Shown one piece after another: positions 9,127 to 16,628 of a stretch of DNA of 64,000 nucleotides. Origin of the DNA: Ornithinibacillus xuwenensis (GTDB lineage: Bacteria > Bacillota > Bacilli > Bacillales > Amphibacillaceae); NCBI RefSeq assembly GCF_039614845.1, contig NZ_JBDIML010000002.1, positions 620,001 through 684,000 on the forward strand, in the 5' to 3' direction. The translations under genes were made by a program, and so were the position numbers. The stretch's first letter is position 1, and each line of letters starts with the position of its first letter. The notes under the pieces were generated by a model, which was given only the letters and a program-made list of their open reading frames with translations, made no database searches and had not been told where the DNA came from.

Positions 9127-10083
9127 ATGTTCAAACAAACGTTTGCTCAATATTTGGATTCATTTTACGTGACAAATGTACAGGTAGCTACTGTATGGAC
9201 CAATCCAACTTCAGCTCGTGAGCTGGATCAATCCGCTACTTCCAATCCGACAGATATAGATCAATGGTTAGCTAGACAATCCTATGACGATAAGCTAGCA
9301 CTATGTGACGAAAATAGAGTTCAATCACAGCTATTATATGGAGAAATTGCCATCGTAACAGAAACTAAAGGAGAATGGGCTAACGTTACGATTCCAAGTC
9401 AGCCATCTAAAAAAGCTGAAGATGGCTATCCTGGGTGGGTTCCGCTAAAACAATTAAGTAAAGTACATCAAGGAGATTGGAACAAACCTATCATGGCAGC
9501 GGTTTCTGCAAACCATACATGGCTTGAAACAGAAACTGGTGAAAAAGTATTAAAGCTAAGCTATATGACCTGCCTCCCGATGATGGATTCCAATAAACAG
9601 CGAATACAAGTCGTAACACCACATGGAAATCTATTCTTACCCCGTCGTGATATTACCCTGTTTGAAACTGAGAAAGGCAAAGAGTCAGGAAGTGGATCAA
9701 GTATCATTACAGCAGGAGAGCGGTTTATCGGATTGGAATATCTCTGGGGTGGTATGAGTTCGTTTGGGTATGATTGTTCAGGCTTCGCCTATGCGATGCA
9801 CAAGGCAAATGGTTATACGATTAGTAGAGATGCTTCTGATCAAGCTGCGAACGGAAAGGAGATACCGCTCGATGAATTGTCTCCTGGAGATTTACTGTTT
9901 TTCGCTTATCAGGAAGGAAAGGGGAATATTCATCATGTTGGTTTTTATTATGGAGACGGGCAAATGTTACACTCCCCCCAGACAGGAAAGCAAATTGAGG
10001 TTACAACTCTAGCAAATACGAAATATGAAAAAGAGCTTTGTATGGCAAGACGCTACTGGGAAACAGGAGGTGTGTGTGAATGA
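9127..10083 (+). CDS. ykfC: Gamma-D-Glu-L-diamino acid endopeptidase YkfC (NlpC/P60)
   Basis: Cysteine endopeptidase cleaving the gamma-D-Glu-diaminopimelate (or Lys) bond in free murein peptides. SH3-like modules occupy roughly residues 15-190. The NlpC/P60 domain follows at about 195-310, with Cys217 (YDCSGF), His270 (HHVGFYYG) and His282 (MLHSP). No signal peptide is present, unlike some exported family members, so it should act on imported peptides in the cytoplasm, consistent with its operon. The product L-Ala-D-Glu is the substrate of YkfB. Ribosome site AAAGGAG before ATG. Confidence 0.92.
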   Translation: MFKQTFAQYLDSFYVTNVQVATVWTNPTSARELDQSATSNPTDIDQWLARQSYDDKLALCDENRVQSQLLYGEIAIVTETKGEWANVTIPSQPSKKAEDGYPGWVPLKQLSKVHQGDWNKPIMAAVSANHTWLETETGEKVLKLSYMTCLPMMDSNKQRIQVVTPHGNLFLPRRDITLFETEKGKESGSGSSIITAGERFIGLEYLWGGMSSFGYDCSGFAYAMHKANGYTISRDASDQAANGKEIPLDELSPGDLLFFAYQEGKGNIHHVGFYYGDGQMLHSPQTGKQIEVTTLANTKYEKELCMARRYWETGGVCE

Positions 10084-11090
10084 CAGAGGAGAAGCTATTA
10101 GAAGTAAAGAATTTAAAAAAGTATTTTGACTTAGGAAAAGGACGATTGTTAAAGGCAGTAAATGATGTTACGTTCCATGTTAACAAAGGGGAGACATTTG
10201 GACTTGTTGGAGAATCAGGATGTGGTAAATCAACCATAGGTAGAACTATTATTGGCCTGTACAATAAGACGGAAGGCGATGTTTTATTTAATGGAAATAA
10301 TGTTCATGCGCTTCATGAAAAGGATCTTATGAAGCTACGTCAGAAAATGCAAATGATTTTCCAGGATCCCTATGCATCTCTGAACCCCCGCTCAACGGTT
10401 CGGGAGGTAATTACAGAACCAATGGAAGTCCACAAGCTCTATAAAAGTAAAAAAGAACAGAACGAAAGAGTCTACGAATTACTAGAAGAGGTAGGGTTGA
10501 ATCGTGATCATGCCAACCGTTATCCGCATGAGTTTAGTGGAGGACAGCGTCAGCGCATTGGTATAGCAAGGGCTCTAGCACTTAATCCAGATTTCATTAT
10601 TGCAGACGAACCAATTTCCGCACTAGATGTGTCGGTTCAAGCACAGGTTGTAAATCTCCTAAAGGAACTACAAGAAGAAAAAGGATTAACATTTCTATTT
10701 ATTGCACATGACTTGTCAATGGTAAAACAAATATCAGACCGTATCGGGGTCATGTACTTGGGGAATATGGTGGAATTAACTGTGAGTAATAGTCTGTATT
10801 CCAACCCTTTACATCCATACACGCAGGCATTACTCTCAGCAATTCCAATTCCTGATCCAGATATTGAAGAATCACGAGAGAGAATAATACTACAAGGAGA
10901 ACTTCCAAGTCCGATAAATCCACCAAGCGGATGTGTATTCCGAACACGTTGTCCATTTGCAATGGACATCTGCTCAAAAGAAAAACCAGATTGGCAGGAA
11001 GTGGAGAATAATCATTTTGTTGCATGCCACTTATATAATGAAAATGTGAAAAAACAGCATAAGCCAGAACCGATTGTTCATATTCGATAA
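10080..11090 (+). CDS. ykfD: Oligopeptide ABC transporter ATPase YkfD (OppF family)
   Basis: Second ATPase of the dpp importer, 336 aa. Walker A GESGCGKS (about 42-49), signature FSGGQRQR, Walker B FIIADEP, then the OppF C-terminal extension with CVFRTRCPFAMDIC. The ATG overlaps the ykfC stop (ATGA), so the two genes are translationally coupled. Last gene of the operon, followed by a terminator. Confidence 0.93.
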   Translation: MTEEKLLEVKNLKKYFDLGKGRLLKAVNDVTFHVNKGETFGLVGESGCGKSTIGRTIIGLYNKTEGDVLFNGNNVHALHEKDLMKLRQKMQMIFQDPYASLNPRSTVREVITEPMEVHKLYKSKKEQNERVYELLEEVGLNRDHANRYPHEFSGGQRQRIGIARALALNPDFIIADEPISALDVSVQAQVVNLLKELQEEKGLTFLFIAHDLSMVKQISDRIGVMYLGNMVELTVSNSLYSNPLHPYTQALLSAIPIPDPDIEESRERIILQGELPSPINPPSGCVFRTRCPFAMDICSKEKPDWQEVENNHFVACHLYNENVKKQHKPEPIVHIR

Positions 11091-11097
11091 TAGTTGC

Positions 11098-11122
11098 GCA
11101 TCCATTACATGGGTGCCTTTTT
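11098..11122 (+). terminator. Terminator of the dpp-ykf operon
   Basis: GCATCCA pairs with TGGGTGC (one G.U) around loop TTACA, followed by CTTTTT. It lies just after the ykfD stop and before the repeat array. Confidence 0.75.
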
Positions 11123-11164
11123 GTTTGAGCGTTTAATTCCGTTAGCTATGGTTGTTGTTTGAGA

Positions 11165-12284
11165 GTAGTGCATGAGAGGAGAGGTTGTGCTTTGGGGAGA
11201 ATTTGATGGTGAAAAGCACATGATAGGGGTTCTCATGTATGCTTTTGAGGAGAAATTGGAGGTGAAAAGCACATGATAGGGGTTCTCATGTATGTTTTGG
11301 AGAGAATTCCGCGGTGAAAAGTACATGAGAGGGGTTGTCATGTATGTTTTGGAGAGAATTCCGCGGTGAAAAGTGCATGATAGGGGTTCTCATGTATGTT
11401 TTGGAGAGAATTCCGCGGTGAAAAGTGCATGAGAGAGGTTGTCATGTATGTTTTGAGAAGAAATCCGGAGTAAAAAGTGCACGAGAGGGGTTCTCATGTA
11501 TGTTTTGGAGAGAAATCCCCGGTGAAAAGTACATGATAGGGGTTGTCATGTATGTTTTGGAGAGAATTCCGCGGTGAAAAGTGCAGGATAGGGGTTCTCA
11601 TGTATGTTTTGGAGAGAATTCCGCGGTGAAAAGTGCATGAGAGAGGTTGTCATGTATGTTTTGAGAAGAAATCCGGAGCAAAAAGTGCACGAGAGGGGTT
11701 CTCATGTATGTTTTGGAGAGAAATCCGCGGTGAAAAGTACATGAGAGGGGTTGTCATGTATGTTTTGGAGAGAAATCCGGAGCAAAAAGTACATGAGAGG
11801 GGTTGTCATGTATGTTTTGGAGAGAAATCCGCGGTGAAAAGTGCATGAGAGGGGTTCTCATGCATGTTTTGAGAAGAAACCCGGAGTAAAAAGTACATGA
11901 GAGGGGTTCTCATGCATGTTTTGGAGAGAATTCCGCGGTGAAAAGTGCATGAGAGGGGTTCTCATGTATGTTTCAAACAGAATTCCCCAGCAAAAAGCAC
12001 ATGAGATAGGTTCTCATGTATGTTTCAAACAGAATTCCCCAGCAAAAAGTGCATGATAGGGGTTCTCATGCATGTTTCAAGCAAAATTCCTCAGCAAAAA
12101 GCGCATGATAGGGGTTCTCATGCATGTTTCAAGCAGAATTCCCCAGCAAAAAGCGCATGAGATAGGTTCTCATGCATGTTTCAAGCAAAATTCCCCAGCA
12201 AAAAGTGCATGAGAGTGGTACTCATGCGTGTTTCAAACAAAATTCCACAGTAAAAAGTACATGAGAGGGGTTGTCATGAAGCTT
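11165..12284 (+). repeat. Tandem array of about 22 hairpin units, 52 bp each
   Basis: The unit is a near-constant core, catgagaggggttctcatg, with arms CATGA/TCATG, joined by linkers ending in aaaag. Cores fall at about 11219, 11270, 11325, 11376, 11428, 11480, 11531, 11584, 11635, 11688, 11739, 11791, 11844, 11896, 11948, 12000, 12051, 12104, 12156, 12208 and 12260, plus a degenerate unit at about 11169. Linkers fall into three classes: ggagagaattccgcggtg, gagaagaaatccggag, and from about 11970 on caaacagaattccccag. A block at 11372-11515 recurs at 11580-11727 (208 bp, four units), a sign of segmental duplication. Because 52 is not a multiple of 3, the array is not a coding repeat. No cas genes are present. 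Confidence 0.9.
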
Positions 12285-12552
12285 CATATACAAGATGAAA
12301 AAAGTATTCAAGATCCATATCCTCCTAAATCCAAAGTGGTATTCCAAAATAGTACCAACTATCTCCAAATTACAACTCTACAACACAAGAATTAACATTC
12401 ACCTTTGTATTATTGAATTTGCTTGTCCTATTAAATTTTCATTCAATAGATTTTTAAAATTCTAGTTCTATTGTTTTGACTATCTGTATAAGTTTAATAG
12501 TAGGAATGCTAGATAAGATGAAAAAAATAATCGAATAAGCCTGCAAAGGAGG
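12285..12552. other. Intergenic region upstream of spoIID
   Basis: No gene seen. It must carry the spoIID promoter (sigma-E in B. subtilis), but I could not identify a convincing -35/-10 match. AAAGGAGG at 12545-12552 is the spoIID ribosome site. Confidence 0.4.
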
Positions 12553-12558
12553 ATGCTT

Positions 12559-13713
12559 TTGAGAAACCGTAACTATACAAGCAAACAAATTCAAAAAATC
12601 AAGAAGAAAAAAAGTACATTCAATCACCAAAGATTTCAAAAGAAAATGCCAACAAACCCAAGACAAAAGCTTCCAAGGAAGAATGTGGGTATGAATAATG
12701 GGCGAATAAGATGGGGGTTGCCAACCACATTTATTTTTGGAATAGTATTTATTATTCTAGTCGTTCCATCCTTGGTTGTTGTTCCATTCATTTCCGGGAG
12801 TAAGGTTCAATCTCAAACTGTTGAACAGCAGCAGCCAGAAGCTCATGAGGAATTAGCTGAAGATTCAGCAGTAGAGGTTGCTGTAATGCGTTCGCAAACG
12901 GAACAAATTGAAAATGTTCCTTTAGAAACGTACGTATCTAGAGTTGTAGCAGCTGAGATGCCGGTAGAGTTTGAAACGGAAGCATTAAAAGCCCAAGCGC
13001 TTGCTGCTCGTACATTCATTGTCAATCAACTGTTGTTTAAGGAAAAGGATACAGAGTCAGATGTTAGCGATACGATAATGGATCAAGTGTATAAGGATGA
13101 ATCAGAATTACGTGCAAAGTGGGGAAATGATTATAACAAGAATATGGAAAAAATAACGGAAGCTGTCCTTGCGACCAAGGATCAAATCCTTACTTATAAT
13201 AATGAACCAATTACACCTCAATTTTTTTCAACAAGTAATGGATACACGGAGAATTCAGAGGATTACTGGTCAAACGAAATTCCATATTTACGAAGTGTTG
13301 CAAGTCCATGGGATGAAGTGTCACCTTATTACCTCGACCAAGAAACCTTCACGCTAGAAGCGGTTGAAACAGCACTTGGAATAGATTTACCGAATAATAA
13401 ACAATTAGCAATCGAGGCGACTAGAACGGAAAGCCAACGTGTTGATGAATTGAAATTAGAGGGAAGCTTGTTTACAGGGCGAGAGGTACGAGAAAAGCTT
13501 CAATTACGTTCGAATGATTTCACGATTGAACAAAAAGACAATTATTTAATTTTCACAACAAAAGGAAATGGTCATGGTGTCGGCATGAGTCAGTATGGTG
13601 CAAACGGAATGGCAAAAGAAGGAAAAAACTACGAAGAGATTGTCAAATACTATTATAAAGGGATTGAAATTAGTAGCCTTGATGATGCTGTACCGACATT
13701 AGTTATGCAGTAA
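12559..13713 (+). CDS. spoIID: Stage II sporulation protein D (septal lytic transglycosylase)
   Basis: Membrane-anchored lytic transglycosylase of the DMP machine that drives engulfment. The SpoIID domain starts at about residue 110 with the catalytic-Glu motif AAEMPVEFE, followed by AQALAARTF and, near the end, GNGHGVGMSQYGA. A membrane helix lies near residues 55-80 behind an unusually long basic N-terminus of about 50 residues that B. subtilis SpoIID lacks. Start choice: AAAGGAGG ends at 12552, so the ATG at 12553 is too close. The TTG at 12559 has a 6-nt spacer and is preferred (384 aa). In B. subtilis murAA lies upstream; here it is the dpp operon plus the array. Confidence 0.93.
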   Translation: MRNRNYTSKQIQKIKKKKSTFNHQRFQKKMPTNPRQKLPRKNVGMNNGRIRWGLPTTFIFGIVFIILVVPSLVVVPFISGSKVQSQTVEQQQPEAHEELAEDSAVEVAVMRSQTEQIENVPLETYVSRVVAAEMPVEFETEALKAQALAARTFIVNQLLFKEKDTESDVSDTIMDQVYKDESELRAKWGNDYNKNMEKITEAVLATKDQILTYNNEPITPQFFSTSNGYTENSEDYWSNEIPYLRSVASPWDEVSPYYLDQETFTLEAVETALGIDLPNNKQLAIEATRTESQRVDELKLEGSLFTGREVREKLQLRSNDFTIEQKDNYLIFTTKGNGHGVGMSQYGANGMAKEGKNYEEIVKYYYKGIEISSLDDAVPTLVMQ

Positions 13714-13760
13714 GAAATATCATAAGACTTCTATTAATGAGTAATATGAAATTGTTTTAG

Positions 13761-13790
13761 CTCCAAGGCTATTCGCTTTGGAGTTTTTTT
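13761..13790 (+). terminator. Terminator after spoIID
   Basis: CTCCAAGGC pairs with GCTTTGGAG (one G.U) around TATTC, followed by seven Ts. Confidence 0.85.
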
Positions 13791-13998
13791 GTGGGGAACT
13801 TATCGGTCTCGCAAATACAAAATGATTTTTTGTAGATACGCTTTCGAATTTAAGCTACCGACTATATGAATCGAACGAGAGCCTACCATTTATTCTATTA
13901 GAATCCTACATGAATCCCTCCTTTAGAAAGTTCAAACACTTAATATCCCCAAAACCAAATAAAAAATCCATAAAATCACAAAAAAAATCACATGAAAT

Positions 13999-14028
13999 GT
14001 ATAGTTTTTTCATTTTCTGTTCAGAATG
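13999..14028 (+). promoter_or_regulatory. Candidate sigma-F promoter of spoIIQ
   Basis: GTATA (13999-14003), 15-nt spacer, then GTTCAGAATG (14019-14028), which resembles the forespore consensus GwATA-N15-GGnnAnnHTR with one mismatch in the second G. spoIIQ is a known sigma-F gene in B. subtilis. Inference from pattern only. Confidence 0.5.
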
Positions 14029-14047
14029 GTTTGTGAGGTGATGATAG

Positions 14048-14968
14048 ATGAAAGAGGAAAACAAAGGCGCTCCAAAAAATAATTGGCAACGCATTTTCCG
14101 CAAAAAATGGTTCTTCCCAGCTGTATACCTTACAATTGCAGCTATTTTACTAGGTGTAGTAGTTTGGTATCAAAACATGGATAATCAACTACCTAAGGCT
14201 GGAGATGACCAAGAGTTAAGTGACAATTATACACCAAATCCACATGGCGATGATGCTGAGACTGTAATGGATCCACAGGAAGTTATTGAAATGCCTGTAG
14301 CAGATCAAGAGAAAGCAGAAATCGTAACAAAATTCTTTGATTACGATGCAGATCAAGCAGAGCAAGAAAGTGCACTGATACTTCATAACAACCGCTACTA
14401 CCAAAGTACTGGTGTAGACATTGTTTACCCGGATGGGGAAGCATTTGATGTCTTAGCAGCTTTAAGCGGTTCCGTTACCGAAGTGAAGGAAGATCCATTA
14501 CTAGGAAACGTAGTTGTTCTATCACATAGTAACGGTGTAACAACCTACTATGCTAGTCTTGGAGAAGTTGGTGTTAAAGCAGGTGACGAAGTGAAACAGG
14601 GTGATGTCATTGGTACTGCTGGAGAGAATATCTTTGGTCAAAACAATGGAACACACTTGCATTTTGAATTAAGAAAAGATGAACAAGTATTTAACCCTGA
14701 AGAATTTTTTAATCAGCCTGTCAGTAAGCTAGAAAGTGGCGAATCTGAAAATGTATCAGAAGACCAAGATACAAGCAGTATTCAGTCAGAAGAAGCTGAT
14801 ACGAACAGCGATCAATCAGAAAATGTGGATGAGGAAGACGCTACTGAAACAGACAAGGAAGAGTCAACTGAAGATTCAAAAGAAAATCAAAATGAGGATT
14901 CCAATAATGAGGAATCCAATGATGAAAATTCAGAAGAAACAGATTCATCAACTGATTCAGAAGCATAA
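14048..14968 (+). CDS. spoIIQ: Stage II sporulation protein Q (SpoIIQ)
   Basis: Forespore membrane protein that forms the channel/zipper with SpoIIIAH during engulfment. One membrane helix near 20-42 and an extracytoplasmic LytM/M23-like domain at about 115-230. The zinc site is partly degenerate: the first His is replaced (STGVDIV), while the HLHFE motif is kept, as in non-catalytic SpoIIQ proteins. The last 60 residues are a low-complexity Glu/Ser/Asp/Asn tail. GAGGTGAT precedes the ATG by 6 nt. Length 306 aa, slightly more than B. subtilis (283). Confidence 0.94.
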   Translation: MKEENKGAPKNNWQRIFRKKWFFPAVYLTIAAILLGVVVWYQNMDNQLPKAGDDQELSDNYTPNPHGDDAETVMDPQEVIEMPVADQEKAEIVTKFFDYDADQAEQESALILHNNRYYQSTGVDIVYPDGEAFDVLAALSGSVTEVKEDPLLGNVVVLSHSNGVTTYYASLGEVGVKAGDEVKQGDVIGTAGENIFGQNNGTHLHFELRKDEQVFNPEEFFNQPVSKLESGESENVSEDQDTSSIQSEEADTNSDQSENVDEEDATETDKEESTEDSKENQNEDSNNEESNDENSEETDSSTDSEA

Positions 14969-14978
14969 GAAAGCAAAA

Positions 14979-15015
14979 GAAATCCTAGCAATATCGTATG
15001 CTAGGATTTCTTTTT
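14979..15015 (+). terminator. Terminator after spoIIQ
   Basis: Perfect 12-bp stem GAAATCCTAGCA/TGCTAGGATTTC with an 8-nt loop, followed by TTTTTATATTT. Confidence 0.9.
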
Positions 15016-15163
15016 ATATTTACATAGAAGAAATAGATTTACATCTCATACAAAACGACATGATATTCGTCAAAAATCCCTTGAAATCTACATAAACCCT
15101 AGAAATATGTCGAACGATTACACCTTGTATTCGAAAATAGTTATGTTACTATTAACTTAATAA

Positions 15164-15236
15164 AAATATGCTAGAATCTTGTCTAAATTCATTGGCGAGA
15201 TACTAAATTTCTCGAAATTCCTAGAATAGCATATTT
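15164..15236. promoter_or_regulatory. Long-spaced inverted repeat around the candidate promoter of the AimR-like gene
   Basis: Perfect 10-bp arms AAATATGCTA (15164-15173) and TAGCATATTT (15227-15236), separated by 53 nt. Between them lie a possible promoter, TTGTCT (15179-15184) and TACTAA (15201-15206, 16-nt spacer), and a smaller hairpin CGAGA/TCTCG (15196-15214). Widely spaced inverted repeats are also the known operator type of phage AimR proteins. Function here is inferred. Confidence 0.45.
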
Positions 15237-15300
15237 ATTAAATGGGATTATTTTCCTGTAAACTATTGGGTAGAGTTTTGAAAGGAAGGATCCATCAGTT

Positions 15301-16323
15301 ATGAATTATGCAAACCTACTCCCAGAATTAGTTACATCGATTTCAGATAAAACTGAATTAACGATTGGCCAAGTAATACTAATGCTGTCACAGGAACATA
15401 ATGATCAGGAAGTACTAGATTTGACACGTAAATTCTGTTTGCAATCTTCTTCTAGTGAGATTCAAAAGAAGGGGATGGAGTTTTTATACATAAACGGATT
15501 TTACGAGGATTTACAACAACTAATCGTCAAAAATCAAAAATCAGATCATTCCTCAAACCGAAACTGGGCAGAGGTTTATCAAATTATGATGGATCGTCGT
15601 GCCAAAAGGTATTCATCAGGAGAAATGAGACTGCGTCTTAGAGAAATTAATCCATCGGATCCAGAGCTTAAATGTTTAATAGAGCTTCTGATTGTAGATA
15701 CCTACTATAGTCAGCAGGATTTTAGCAAAATAGGTAACTTAATGGATAAACAGCATGAACTATTTGATGCTATCCAGGACAATTTTATGTTATCAAGCTT
15801 TAATCTCAGACTTTATCAGAAATTATTTATTTATTATTGGAAACGAAATGAATTAATAATGGCTAGAAAATATGCATTTCGTGCATTAAATCAATCGAAT
15901 AGTCCAGCTACTAAGGCAAGTATTCATGTTAACTTAGGTTTAACCTATACATTCGATACATACTATCAAGGAATGTATCACTTGAAGGAAGCCTTGAAAA
16001 TAGCCAATGATTTCAAATTGGACAAGCTAATATATGCCATAAATAATTTTAATATTCCGTTTCTTGCTGCTCATTTTAGGAGACCAGGTGATATGCGCAC
16101 CAATGATGTGAGTGAGCAGGCGCACTTAGAAATTGCGAAGGGCAATAATGAAAAAGCGATTGAATTACTAAGTGATGTAGATTTGAATAGTCCTTTTAAG
16201 AAGTACTATATGGGACTAGCAAAACGAGATAAAAACCTTCTCTCGGAAGCCTGTAATATGTTTGTTGAGAGAAGTGACTACTTTTTCTGTAGACTACCAA
16301 TAAATGCAATCAAGAATCTTTAA
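15301..16323 (+). CDS. AimR-family (arbitrium-like) TPR pheromone receptor, chromosomal
   Basis: A 340-aa helical-repeat protein. From memory of the SPbeta AimR sequence it keeps the family's order of blocks: RKFCLQSSSSEIQKKGMEFL near 45 (SPbeta YCLNL...), WAEVYQIMMDRR (89-100; SPbeta EYGKVYKIHREL), TPR-like helices at 187-235 and 274-329, and the C-terminal FFCRLPINAIKNL (SPbeta FLIRLPLLELEKMG). About 25-30 residues of the N-terminal DNA-binding domain are missing, and a stop codon upstream of ATG 15301 blocks extension. Directly downstream is a secreted pro-peptide gene (16428-16544), the usual receptor-pheromone arrangement. No phage genes are nearby; the neighbours are spoIIQ and spoIIID. 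It could alternatively act like a Rap protein through protein contacts. AAGGAAGGATCC precedes the ATG. Confidence 0.75.
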   Translation: MNYANLLPELVTSISDKTELTIGQVILMLSQEHNDQEVLDLTRKFCLQSSSSEIQKKGMEFLYINGFYEDLQQLIVKNQKSDHSSNRNWAEVYQIMMDRRAKRYSSGEMRLRLREINPSDPELKCLIELLIVDTYYSQQDFSKIGNLMDKQHELFDAIQDNFMLSSFNLRLYQKLFIYYWKRNELIMARKYAFRALNQSNSPATKASIHVNLGLTYTFDTYYQGMYHLKEALKIANDFKLDKLIYAINNFNIPFLAAHFRRPGDMRTNDVSEQAHLEIAKGNNEKAIELLSDVDLNSPFKKYYMGLAKRDKNLLSEACNMFVERSDYFFCRLPINAIKNL

Positions 16324-16339
16324 TCATAATTGAACAATG

Positions 16340-16365
16340 AGGTATCACATGCAGATTACCCGAAT
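16340..16365 (+). promoter_or_regulatory. Possible sigma-H-like promoter of the pro-peptide gene
   Basis: AGGTAT (16340-16345) and CGAAT (16361-16365) resemble the AGGAwWW / GAAT elements of sigma-H promoters at compatible spacing. phr pheromone genes of B. subtilis often use sigma-H. Weak match. Confidence 0.25.
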
Positions 16366-16427
16366 TTCGTTATGATGAGATTCAACTTTGATTTTAAATG
16401 TCATAAATTGGGAGAGGAGGAAATAAA

Positions 16428-16544
16428 ATGAAAAAATTCAAAACTTTGCTTTTCTCGACTTTTCTAGGTTTTGTAGTACTTTTCACATTAGTTCAACCTG
16501 CAAGCTCTTTGTTAGCTGACCCTGAGTATGGAGAAATTGATTAA
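16428..16544 (+). CDS. Secreted pro-peptide, candidate pheromone for the AimR-like receptor
   Basis: 38-aa ORF with a strong ribosome site (GGAGAGGAGG, 7 nt spacer). It begins MKKFKTLLFSTFLGF, a classical signal peptide: basic start, then about 15 hydrophobic residues. After PASSLLA there is a possible signal-peptidase site, leaving the acidic octapeptide DPEYGEID at the C-terminus. Size and layout match AimP/Phr precursors (for example the 43-aa SPbeta AimP), although the end does not match the xxxRGA type known for phage AimP. It lies 104 nt after the receptor gene and is followed by a terminator. That it is the ligand is inference. Confidence 0.65.
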   Translation: MKKFKTLLFSTFLGFVVLFTLVQPASSLLADPEYGEID

Positions 16545-16594
16545 TAGCTTAATTGATTGTAAGTAAAAAAAGTTGAATCCATTATATAAAAAAG

Positions 16595-16628
16595 GTCAAA
16601 AATTCTTAATTGAATTTTTGGCTTTTTC
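16595..16628 (+). terminator. Terminator after the pro-peptide gene
   Basis: GTCAAAAATTC pairs with GAATTTTTGGC (one G.U) around TTAATT, followed by TTTTTC. Confidence 0.8.

Noticed and set aside
11633..11848. 71-codon plus-strand frame through the repeat array (MHERGCHVCF...)
   Set aside because: The 52-bp period shifts the frame at each unit; the same repeat is read in three frames, and there is no ribosome site.
11165..12284. CRISPR array
   Set aside because: The between-core segments are themselves repeated with only a few classes, the core is an inverted repeat within a 52-bp tandem unit, and no cas genes are near.
14736..15095. Plus-strand frame overlapping the spoIIQ tail
   Set aside because: Lys/Ile/Met-rich shadow of the Glu/Ser/Asp low-complexity coding sequence; it runs through the terminator.
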